A stretch of 5,687 nucleotides of DNA, taken from positions 1 to 5,687 of the forward strand of contig JBEBVI010000295.1 of assembly GCA_040392805.1 (NCBI GenBank), in the 5' to 3' direction. The position numbers and the translations under genes were made by a program. Shown piece after piece: positions 1-5,687 of the stretch. The notes under the pieces were generated by a model. It worked only from the letters and a program-made list of their open reading frames with translations. It was not told where the DNA came from and ran no database searches. The stretch's first letter is position 1, and the number at the start of each line of letters is the position of its first letter. Source of the DNA: Taibaiella helvus_B. Lineage in GTDB: Bacteria; Bacteroidota; Bacteroidia; Chitinophagales; Chitinophagaceae.

Positions 1-54
<54 letters not shown>

Positions 55-69
55 TTGAATTAAGGAGTG

Positions 70-102
70 CAAATGTACAGCAAATTACAGTTATTCTCCA
101 AA
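70..102 (-). promoter_or_regulatory. Bacteroidota-type promoter of tRNA-Ala
   Basis: On the minus strand a TTTG -33 element (102-99) is followed after 21 nt by TACATTTG (77-70). This is an exact match to the Bacteroidota housekeeping -7 box TAnnTTTG with accepted spacing. The implied transcription start, near 63-65, is about 10 nt before the mature tRNA 5' end at 53, which fits a short processed leader. Assignment rests on motif and position only. Confidence 0.7.
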
Positions 103-202
103 TGTTTACAGAATTAAATTTTTCAGATGCAGGGCCACATAACGTATTGAGCAGGTTGGCAATCCTAAGGGATAAAATAAATGCCTGAAGCAGATATTGT
201 CT

Positions 203-210
203 TATCTTTG
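203..210 (+). promoter_or_regulatory. -7 promoter element for the cobalamin riboswitch leader
   Basis: TATCTTTG matches the TAnnTTTG consensus perfectly and lies about 10 nt before the first base assignable to the aptamer, placing the start of transcription near 215-218. No TTG -33 element is found 17-23 nt upstream (the stretch 175-186 is A-rich), so the promoter may be weak or helped by another factor. It points away from the tRNA promoter at 70-102. Confidence 0.55.
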
Positions 211-220
211 CCGCGTTTTG

Positions 221-397
221 AGGTTCTATAGTGTGTAACACGTAGATGAAAAGGGAAGCCGGTGTAAGTCCGGCGCTATCCCCGTAGCTGTAATCCTGAT
301 ATGCTTGGCCATATCATTGTTTCGCTTCTACATGCCACTGTCACGCCAAAGGCGTGATGGGAAGGCGGCGAAACAGGGAAAGCCAGAAGACCTGCCT
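221..397 (+). promoter_or_regulatory. Cobalamin (B12) riboswitch aptamer, class I-like
   Basis: Conserved cobalamin-riboswitch blocks occur in the right order. AGGT (221-224) can pair with ACCT inside the B12 box. GTGT-GTA-ACAC (231-241) forms a small hairpin. GGGA (253-256) pairs with TCCC (279-282) around the P5 stem GCCGG/CCGGC (258-262 and 270-274) with loop TGTAAGT. The CCCCG...CTGTAA block follows. A peripheral hairpin TGATATG/CATATCA occupies 297-316. An 8-bp stem TGTTTCGC/GCGAAACA (318-325 and 368-375) encloses GCCACTG (334-340), a hairpin TCACGCC-AAA-GGCGTGA (341-357) and TGGGAAGG (358-365). The B12 box is at 381-397 (AGCCAGAAGACCTGCCT). In known members cobalamin binding represses the downstream gene. 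The only gene downstream is the secreted protein at 563, with no coding region of note between. The large P6-side extension suggests an adenosylcobalamin-type fold, which is inference. Confidence 0.95.
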
Positions 398-455
398 TAA
401 GCATTTATTGAGCTGTGTACCTTCGGAGGAAAGGTGGCGGTGGAAGCGTGTTCTG

Positions 456-482
456 TGCCGGTATGCCGGTATTGTTATTTTT
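456..482 (+). terminator. Terminator-like hairpin in the riboswitch expression platform
   Basis: An 8-bp tandem duplication of TGCCGGTA (456-463 and 464-471) folds on itself into a 6-bp stem, TGCCGG/CCGGTA with one G-T pair and loop TATG. It is followed at once by the T-rich stretch TTGTTATTTTT (472-482). This is the layout of a short intrinsic terminator, placed about 60 nt after the B12 box and 80 nt before the start codon. It could stop transcription when B12 is bound. I did not find a clear competing antiterminator, so the switching mechanism is inferred. Confidence 0.45.
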
Positions 483-517
483 CCATCTTTTTCTCCTGCT
501 TGACGTATGTCCTGGTA

Positions 518-551
518 TACAGTTCTTGATGGTGTTTAATCATTAACTGTA
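518..551 (+). promoter_or_regulatory. Hairpin directly upstream of the start codon
   Basis: TACAGTT (518-524) pairs with AACTGTA (545-551). After a 2x2 internal loop, TGAT (527-530) pairs with ATCA (539-542), leaving an 8-nt loop. The hairpin ends 11 nt before the ATG at 563, so it covers the region a ribosome would contact. It may be part of a translational expression platform or simply a leader structure. The A-rich stretch 551-562, with no Shine-Dalgarno, stays single stranded and is typical of Bacteroidota start sites. Confidence 0.35.
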
Positions 552-562
552 AATAAATAAAA

Positions 563-2485
563 ATGAACAACAAACTACTACTGCTTCTGGCGGTAATCCT
601 GTGTTGGGGCGGGCAGCAATTGTATGCTCAGTATGATCATAGTGCAAACAAAGTATGGGTATTCGGCTCCCGGTCAGGTATCGACTTTAACGGTGCAACG
701 CCGGTTTCCTTTAATTCCAATGTTGGTACTGCGAATGGTGTAACTATTGCCAGTCAGGAAGGTTCTGCAACGGTGTGTGATGATAACGGACACTTCTTGT
801 TTCACACCAACGGTACGCAGGTCTGGGACAGTACCGCGACGCTGATGCCTCATGGCGCTAATATTCCCGGTATAAAAAATGCCCAGGGTACGGATATATA
901 CCCAACCTACAGTACTTCCCAGGCAGCTGTCATTACGAATGTGCCGGACAGTGCCGGACAGTATTTCATTTTCTCTCTTGGTTCGTGGGATGCCGGAGAT
1001 CTCTCACACCTGGGAAAACTATTCTGCACTAAAGTCCGCATGGATCTGAATAATGGTCGTGGTGATGTTGATACAACATTTCCTCTTTACCGCAAAGTAC
1101 TGGATTCCGTATTTATGGAGCGGATGGCTTTAGTGGCTGCAGATTGTCACATATGGTTGGTTTTATCTACGCGGGATACAAATGGCTTTAAAGCTTTCCG
1201 CGTTACTAATGAGGGTATAGATCCCAATCCGGTAGTCTCTTATGTAGGTAATTTCCCTAGGAAGGTGGCAGCGGCATGGAATGCACTTCATTATCGCCAA
1301 GGTTCATTAAAAGTATCACCTAATGGAAGGATTTTAGTAAATGCAATGTTTAGGGCGAACGCAAGCGCAGGTGCTGGTTTGGAAATTTATGATTTTGATT
1401 ATGAAACAGGTGTTGTGTCTAATGCCCGTATTATTGATGAAGTCGGTTATTTTGCAGCCGACTTCTCGCCGGATAATAGTAAGCTATATGCTACCGCAAA
1501 TGCAGCTAATAATGCAACTAACCAGGTTTACCAATTCGATTTGTCAAAGCCCGATTCGGCTTCTATCCGTAGTTCAAAATTTGCGATGGGAGTTTGCTCG
1601 TTTTTGGGAGATATACGTCTTGCGCCGAATGGGAAAATATATTTTCCACGGAGATTTGGTGGTTATACGGCGGGTAACCTGGCATTATGCAGTATAGAAA
1701 AGCCAAATGAGAAAGGGGCTGCTGCAGAATATAAAGATTCTGCACTTTTACTTGCTACGGGTACTGGCATCCTGATCGGCCTGCCCCATGTAGCTGTCGT
1801 ACAGAACAGACGTCCCGGCATCACGGCAACCGTTGTGTTGGATAGTAACTTATGTAACCTTTCAGAACCGTTGATTCTTTCTGTTCCAGAAAACAGTTCC
1901 CATGTTGCTTGGAATGATGGCTCTGAGTCTGATTCTATAGAGGTTAATAAGTTTGGCACCTATTATGTTTATTACCGTAATCAAAAAAACTGTGCTTTTA
2001 CAGATACTTTTAAAGTCTCTATTGCCGATTTGCCGGATTGGTATATAACAATTGATGAAATGGTGTTACGCAGCAGCCATTCTTTCGATACCTATCAGTG
2101 GTACAAAGACGGAGAAGAAATACCCGGCGCTACCGCCTCCAGCCTTGAGGTGGATGAAAATGCTGTTTATATGCTTAAAGTGACATTGGGGGAATGTGAA
2201 GATACATCGTCATATAAAGTCACTAATGTGAATGGTATTGAGGGGGTGAGCGGTATAGACAGCCGCGTGCGGGTTTACCCTAACCCCGTTTATAAACAAC
2301 TGTCGATAGAAGCACCTTTCCCTGTTTCCGTGCGGCTGTTTGACCTGGCAGGTAGGGAAGTGTTGCAGTTGGCCAATGTTACCTACTCCATAAACTTAGA
2401 AAGTATTAAAGAAGGCCTTTACCTGATACGGGTACAAAATGAAGAACATAATTTCTTCTATGGCGGTACTATTTTAAAGAAATAG
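563..2485 (+). CDS. T9SS-exported propeller-like surface or secreted protein under B12 riboswitch control
   Basis: 640 residues, ATG start with an A-rich leader. Residues 1-22 are a signal peptide (K4, a Leu-rich core, cleavage after LYA before Q23). Residues about 28-415 match a family common in T9SS bacteria and rich in beta-propeller-like repeats. Visible signatures are VWVFGSRSGIDFN near 30, EGSATVCDDNG and HTNGTQVWD at 66-90, and repeated SPNGR, SPDNSKLYAT and LAPNGKIYFP blade motifs ending with a GLPH motif. Residues 420-490 hold a WNDGS...GTYYVYY module and 493-553 an Ig-like YQWYKDGEEIPGAT module. Residues 568-640 are a type A sorting domain (RVYPNP at 570, then LFDLAGREV and EGLYLIRV). 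The protein should therefore cross the inner membrane by Sec and the outer membrane by T9SS, ending on the surface or released. No catalytic motif is recognised and the exact function is unknown. The upstream riboswitch suggests a B12-related role, possibly B12 binding; that is inference. The gene stands alone between its leader and a strong terminator. Confidence 0.9.
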   Translation: MNNKLLLLLAVILCWGGQQLYAQYDHSANKVWVFGSRSGIDFNGATPVSFNSNVGTANGVTIASQEGSATVCDDNGHFLFHTNGTQVWDSTATLMPHGANIPGIKNAQGTDIYPTYSTSQAAVITNVPDSAGQYFIFSLGSWDAGDLSHLGKLFCTKVRMDLNNGRGDVDTTFPLYRKVLDSVFMERMALVAADCHIWLVLSTRDTNGFKAFRVTNEGIDPNPVVSYVGNFPRKVAAAWNALHYRQGSLKVSPNGRILVNAMFRANASAGAGLEIYDFDYETGVVSNARIIDEVGYFAADFSPDNSKLYATANAANNATNQVYQFDLSKPDSASIRSSKFAMGVCSFLGDIRLAPNGKIYFPRRFGGYTAGNLALCSIEKPNEKGAAAEYKDSALLLATGTGILIGLPHVAVVQNRRPGITATVVLDSNLCNLSEPLILSVPENSSHVAWNDGSESDSIEVNKFGTYYVYYRNQKNCAFTDTFKVSIADLPDWYITIDEMVLRSSHSFDTYQWYKDGEEIPGATASSLEVDENAVYMLKVTLGECEDTSSYKVTNVNGIEGVSGIDSRVRVYPNPVYKQLSIEAPFPVSVRLFDLAGREVLQLANVTYSINLESIKEGLYLIRVQNEEHNFFYGGTILKK

Positions 2486-2514
2486 GCGGTACTTTATTTA
2501 TTAAGGAGGTAATG

Positions 2515-2562
2515 AATTAATGGGAAGCAGGTACTTCATTAAGAAGTTGCTTCCCATTAATT
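2515..2562 (+). terminator. Long hairpin terminator after the T9SS protein gene
   Basis: A perfect 15-bp stem (2515-2529 paired with 2548-2562, arms containing TTAATGGGAAGCA) is extended after a 3-nt bulge (2530-2532) by ACTTC/GAAGT (2533-2537 and 2543-2547), leaving a 5-nt loop. That makes 20 bp of pairing starting 30 nt after the stop codon. The downstream side is only mildly T-rich (TGTTTAT). It probably ends the riboswitch-gene transcript. It could also act on the opposite strand or stabilise the mRNA 3' end. Confidence 0.75.
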
Positions 2563-2657
2563 GTTTATCAGGTTCAATAATCTAACTTATATCTAATAGT
2601 CAATTTCTTTTGCCCCGATATCGTCATACAATTATACATACCTCGCTTCCCAATAGC

Positions 2658-2707
2658 GTCATGTCGACCGGACCCTGAGCTTGCCGAAGGGGGAGTGGAT
2701 ACATCTC
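2658..2707. repeat. REP-like palindromic intergenic repeat
   Basis: The core CCCTGAGCTTGCCGAAGGG (2673-2691) is a variant of a dispersed intergenic motif seen in many bacterial genomes. It is flanked by GTCATGTCGACCGGA on the left and GGAGTGGATACATCTC on the right, flanks familiar from Bacteroidota genomes. The outer ends pair as ATGT (2661-2664) with ACAT (2701-2704). The core pairs CCCT with AGGG, then a tandem G-A/A-G mismatch and one G-C pair. Such elements are thought to be spread by Y1 (RAYT) transposases acting in trans. None is in this window, and only one copy is present. Confidence 0.65.
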
Positions 2708-2819
2708 TTCCTACCTATCAATGTGTCTTTTACTTCGTCCAATATGGCGGTTACTTTGCTCCTTTTATGATTATGGAAATAGTGCAGTGATTCAGAGGGT
2801 TAATCTGAAAGTTATATTA

Positions 2820-3452
2820 TCACTCTTTAATCAATCCCAGCATTATTGCCTTTTTCAATACACCTACCATATTATTAGCATCCAATTTTTTCATGATGCC
2901 GCGTTTGAAGATCTCAACGGTTCTGTGATTGATTTGCAGTATGTCGCCAATTTCCTTGCTGGTATGCTCTAATGCGGATAATCTCAAAACTTCCATTTCT
3001 CTCGGTGTTAGCGAAATACTTTTCTCCCATGTGGAAGTCTTTCTTTTTATATTTTGCCTGATATAATCCGGAAGAAACGGTGTACTTTCCTTCATGACAT
3101 GATTAATACTTTCTGCCAGCAGCTTACTGTCCGTGCTTTTAAAAATGTACCCGTCTGCACCTATGTTTAACAGCTTCTTGATATTATAGACATTCTCATT
3201 GGTTGTCAGTATAATGACTTTGACATCCGGATAGTTTTGTTTGATTACAGGTAATAGCTCTTCTCCGTGCTGGTCAGGCAGCTGGAGGTCTAACAGTATC
3301 ACGTCCGGTACATCTTGCCTTAACCCGTTAAGCAGGTATACCCCTTTTGAATATTCTGCAATAATGGAAATACCCGGACAGTTGTTCAATAAATTCTTTA
3401 TTCCTTCACGAACCAGCTCGTGATCATCGACAAGAGCAATACGGATAGACAT
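2820..3452 (-). CDS. NarL/LuxR-family two-component response regulator
   Basis: 210 residues, the usual length for this family. The N-terminal receiver domain (about 3-120) has all key residues: acidic pair D9/D10 in LVDDHE, phospho-acceptor D55 in VILLDLQLPD, T83 in ILTT and K105 in IFKS. A linker of about 25 residues leads to a LuxR-type helix-turn-helix (147-207) with the signatures LTPREMEVL (148-156), SKEIGDIL (165-172) and the recognition helix NHRTVEIFKRGIMKKL (175-190). It should be a cytoplasmic DNA-binding regulator activated by phosphorylation from the kinase encoded 91 nt upstream on the same strand. The ATG at 3452 begins directly at the receiver fold; no Shine-Dalgarno is seen. 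Position 182 is Phe, where many relatives have His. Target genes are not identifiable here. Confidence 0.95.
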   Translation of the reverse strand: MSIRIALVDDHELVREGIKNLLNNCPGISIIAEYSKGVYLLNGLRQDVPDVILLDLQLPDQHGEELLPVIKQNYPDVKVIILTTNENVYNIKKLLNIGADGYIFKSTDSKLLAESINHVMKESTPFLPDYIRQNIKRKTSTWEKSISLTPREMEVLRLSALEHTSKEIGDILQINHRTVEIFKRGIMKKLDANNMVGVLKKAIMLGLIKE

Positions 3453-3498
3453 AGTATTACATAAGATTTTGAATTTCTCATCGAAACAGTGCTCTGTA

Positions 3499-3506
3499 CA
3501 AATGTA
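3499..3506 (-). promoter_or_regulatory. Possible internal promoter for the response regulator
   Basis: On the minus strand TACATTTG matches TAnnTTTG exactly, in the 91-nt gap between the kinase stop and the regulator start. The implied leader is about 40 nt. No TTG is found 17-23 nt upstream (only GTT at 3530-3528), so the -33 element is weak or absent. If active, it would let the regulator be made independently of the kinase. Confidence 0.4.
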
Positions 3507-3543
3507 GGGAAATGAATGTATATAGAGAACTTTTGACCTGCAC

Positions 3544-5496
3544 CTATGCTAATGGGAAAAATATATTGATCACAGTACCCGTACCATTGTCATTAGCAGC
3601 TATTTCAATCCTGCCCTTATGTGCCGTTACTCTTTCCCTTACATTGCTAAGACCCATTCCTTCCTGTTTAGGCCCGGGTTTTATACCTTTTCCATTGTCT
3701 TCTATCAAAAGTTCCAGCTCCTGCTCTGTTTTAAATACCTGTACGATAACTTTAGTAGCGTTGGCATGCTTTGCTACATTCGTAGTAAGCTCTTGAATAA
3801 TACGGTAAACGCTTAGTGCAAGAGAAGGCTCTGTTTGGTCTATGTCGCCATAGATGTGGATTTCAGGTTCTACGGGACTATCGTAAAAAAGCGATTTGCA
3901 AAATTCTTCAATACTGGCAGCTAACCCGTTTCGTATCAGATCATCCGGAGCCAGGTTGTGTGCCACCCGCCTTACATTGCCTGAAGTTTGTTGCAACAGA
4001 TTTTCAAGTGTTTCTACATACTTAAGATTATTATGCTCTATTTTTTCCTTTAACCCGGTTACGTGTAGTTTGATAGCGGTAAGCTGGCTGTTTACGCCGT
4101 CATGAAGATCTTTTGCCAATCGTGTTCTTTCCTTTTCTTCTCCTTCTACTATTGCTTTATAGCGTTCCAACTCCTGTTTTATTTTCAGCTTTTTATTTCT
4201 GTAGAAGAAAATCCATAAGATAGAGCCGATCAATATAATGCTGCAGGAGATGATACCGAATATCCAGAAGTTCATCCGGAGTATCCTGCTTTTCTGCTCG
4301 CTTAATTCTTTGTCCTTTTCTGCAGACCGGTATTGTGCTTCCAGCTTTTCTACGGCTTTACCCCGTTCTATGTTTTTTACACTGTCTGCTATTTCAGAAT
4401 ATTTTCGTTGGTACAGGTAAGCCTGGCCGGGTTCTCCCGATTCGTAACAGACTTTAGCAAGATGACGGTATAGATGCGCCTGGGCAATAGAAATGGCTAC
4501 AGTAGCTTTCTCAAGACTTTTCAGCGCTTTCAATCCATATTCCTTGGCTAAGGCGTATTGCTTGTTTTTGTAATACCCGAGACTCATACCCCATTGGGCG
4601 GAATACAAAAAGCTATAATCGTTAGTATCGCATACTTTCAAAGCTGCTTTTGCATATTGCATAGCCTTATCATAGTTATTATTCCACAGGTAATAATTTA
4701 CCAATACACAATATCCCCCGGTTTGGAGTTTATTGTTGTTTGTAGCTTTGCCCCTTTCTATTGCTTTATTGGCATAAGTCAACAATCCTGTATTATTTTT
4801 ATAGCTGCTGAACACTTTCATGTACGCTATGATTATTTTATCGTACATATCTTCTTTGAAGTGTTTATTATGGCTCAACAGACTTTCTGCCCTTTTTAGA
4901 TAAGCTATAGCAGTTGTAGCATCTCCATTATTTAAAAGCCATATTTCAACAATCTGTAAATATAATGTACCGAGCAATAGCGTATCCTTCTCTGTCCGTG
5001 CAATTTTTTCTGCACTGCGCGAGTAGAATAAAGCGGAGTCATACCTGGCTTCTGCTGTAAATAACTTCGCTTTAATGGAATACAGGAAGCTTGTCACTTT
5101 GGTCTTATTATACAATGCATTTCTGCAATAAAATTCTGCTTCGTCTATTAAATCAGTTATATGAGTATAGGTGTACTTATCGGCTGTGGCACTTGTCAGA
5201 TAGAAGTTGGCCTGCGTTAGCAGAGATCCAGCAGCGCCATCCGGAAATGATTTTTCCAGGCTTAATTGCTTAGCTCTGTCTAAAATTTGTAAGGCTGTGT
5301 CCATTTGATCACGATATTCTTTTCCAGCCAGCCTTATCAAAGTATTTATTAAGGCCGTATCTTTAGAGGTAGGAGTATAGTTTCGTTCAGGAAGGTTATT
5401 AAAAGTTACCGCAGGTTGACAAAAACCGGTGTAAGGAATAGAAATCAACATGCAAATCATTATCCATATCCTTTTTAAGAATGTATTGAAGAGCAT
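3544..5496 (-). CDS. TPR-containing membrane sensor histidine kinase (HisKA_3/HATPase_c)
   Basis: 650 residues from the ATG at 5496. Residues 1-26 form a signal peptide or N-terminal anchor (K8-R9, a hydrophobic run, GFC before Q27). Residues about 44-375 are helical tetratricopeptide-like repeats, with Tyr/Ala-rich helix pairs such as those near 138-165, 262-290 and 300-332. A coiled-coil-like charged segment (about 376-407) leads to one transmembrane helix (410-432), a second charged linker and the HisKA_3 dimerisation domain with H465 in AKDLHDGVNSQL. The HATPase_c domain shows the N box with E569 and N573, EDNGKGI with D600, and GMGLSNVRERV at 613. All catalytic boxes look intact. The repeats should lie in the periplasm and the kinase in the cytoplasm. 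The family autophosphorylates on His and passes the phosphate to a LuxR-type regulator, here surely the one at 2820-3452. The signal is unknown. An in-frame TTG at 5529 would add 11 polar, Lys/Asn-rich residues before the signal sequence, so the ATG is preferred. Confidence 0.93.
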   Translation of the reverse strand: MLFNTFLKRIWIMICMLISIPYTGFCQPAVTFNNLPERNYTPTSKDTALINTLIRLAGKEYRDQMDTALQILDRAKQLSLEKSFPDGAAGSLLTQANFYLTSATADKYTYTHITDLIDEAEFYCRNALYNKTKVTSFLYSIKAKLFTAEARYDSALFYSRSAEKIARTEKDTLLLGTLYLQIVEIWLLNNGDATTAIAYLKRAESLLSHNKHFKEDMYDKIIIAYMKVFSSYKNNTGLLTYANKAIERGKATNNNKLQTGGYCVLVNYYLWNNNYDKAMQYAKAALKVCDTNDYSFLYSAQWGMSLGYYKNKQYALAKEYGLKALKSLEKATVAISIAQAHLYRHLAKVCYESGEPGQAYLYQRKYSEIADSVKNIERGKAVEKLEAQYRSAEKDKELSEQKSRILRMNFWIFGIISCSIILIGSILWIFFYRNKKLKIKQELERYKAIVEGEEKERTRLAKDLHDGVNSQLTAIKLHVTGLKEKIEHNNLKYVETLENLLQQTSGNVRRVAHNLAPDDLIRNGLAASIEEFCKSLFYDSPVEPEIHIYGDIDQTEPSLALSVYRIIQELTTNVAKHANATKVIVQVFKTEQELELLIEDNGKGIKPGPKQEGMGLSNVRERVTAHKGRIEIAANDNGTGTVINIFFPLA

Positions 5497-5590
5497 TTTG
5501 TTTCTTATTTTTCTGTTTTTGTTTTTCAAACGCTGTATTGGCTAATTTTTGCTGTTGATCATAGTTGATAAAGCTAATACAGTCTATATT

Positions 5591-5618
5591 TAAAGATAGT
5601 AAAACTTTATGGTAACAA
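5591..5618 (-). promoter_or_regulatory. Likely promoter of the histidine kinase gene
   Basis: On the minus strand TTG (5618-5616), a 17-nt spacer and TATCTTTA (5598-5591) match the Bacteroidota consensus TTG-N17-23-TAnnTTTG at all but the last base. The implied start near 5584 gives a leader of about 90 nt to the ATG at 5496. A second, poorer -7 match, TAGCTTTA, lies at 5576-5569 without a -33 partner. The region from 5530 to the window end holds no supported gene. Confidence 0.5.
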
Positions 5619-5687
5619 TGAAATTTTTGCCTGGATTCAGCATATTGACCTCGTGAAAGGAAAAAGAACAAAGATTTTCTTTATTAG

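Larger units (their letters stand above)
2486..2819. other. Convergent intergenic region without a supported protein gene
   Basis: This 334-nt gap separates the ends of two convergent units. It contains the strong terminator hairpin (2515-2562) and one REP-like palindrome (2658-2707). It also has a weak 6-bp hairpin TTCAGA/TCTGAA (2791-2809), which may help end the minus-strand response regulator transcript, although no T run follows it. GGCGGTACT occurs twice, at 2462-2470 inside the coding end and at 2485-2493 just after it. I see no convincing promoter or coding region in the rest. Confidence 0.7.

Noticed and set aside
499..520. TTGACG...TATACA resembling a sigma-70 promoter in the leader
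   Set aside because: The spacing is only about 10 nt and the motif type is not the one used in this phylum.
1663..1959. 98-codon minus-strand frame inside the T9SS protein gene
   Set aside because: Antisense shadow of a clearly coding region, with no family features.
2721..2972. 83-codon plus-strand frame in the intergenic region running into the regulator gene
   Set aside because: It overlaps the 3' end of the response regulator antisense, has no recognised motif and no promoter, and its start lies in the REP/intergenic stretch. It reads as a chance frame.
5419..5496. Lipoprotein signal for the kinase (Cys26)
   Set aside because: The residues before the Cys (TGF) do not fit a lipobox, so a standard signal peptide or anchor is more likely.
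5497..5529. TTG start extending the kinase by 11 residues
   Set aside because: The added residues are Lys/Asn-rich from an A-rich leader and would precede a normal signal sequence that starts well at the ATG.
5399..5671. 90-codon minus-strand frame overlapping the kinase start
   Set aside because: Low-complexity Lys/Gln-rich product that overlaps the signal peptide region of the kinase in another frame and covers the likely kinase promoter.

Overview
The window looks like chromosomal DNA of a member of the Bacteroidota, probably near Chitinophagaceae. Three things support this. The secreted protein ends in a type IX secretion (T9SS) type A sorting domain. The histidine kinase has the TPR-transmembrane-HisKA_3 layout that is common in this phylum. 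Promoter -7 boxes of the form TAnnTTTG sit in front of the transcription units, and the genes have A-rich leaders without Shine-Dalgarno sequences. The genus is not resolved.

Layout. Positions 1-53 hold the 5' part of a tRNA-Ala(GGC) on the minus strand, cut by the window edge, with a near-ideal promoter at 70-102. Divergent from it, a perfect -7 box at 203-210 starts a leader containing a complete cobalamin (B12) riboswitch aptamer (about 221-397). A terminator-like hairpin (456-482) and a second hairpin just before the start codon (518-551) follow. The leader precedes one gene (563-2485) for a secreted 640-residue protein. It has a signal peptide, a beta-propeller-like domain, two Ig-like or repeat modules and a T9SS sorting domain. 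A 20-bp hairpin terminator (2515-2562) ends this unit.

The convergent intergenic region (2486-2819) carries that terminator and one REP-like palindrome (2658-2707). The right half is a minus-strand two-component system: a TPR sensor histidine kinase (3544-5496) followed after 91 nt by a NarL/LuxR-type response regulator (2820-3452). A promoter candidate lies before each of the two genes.

How they work together. The kinase and regulator almost certainly form a phosphorelay pair; its signal and targets cannot be read here. The most interesting unit is the B12 riboswitch on a single T9SS-exported propeller-like protein. In Bacteroidota such riboswitches usually govern B12 uptake, and the surface propeller lipoprotein BtuG of Bacteroides captures B12 for BtuB. 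By analogy only, this protein could be a surface B12-capture or salvage factor delivered by a different export route. Nothing in the sequence links the two-component system to B12.
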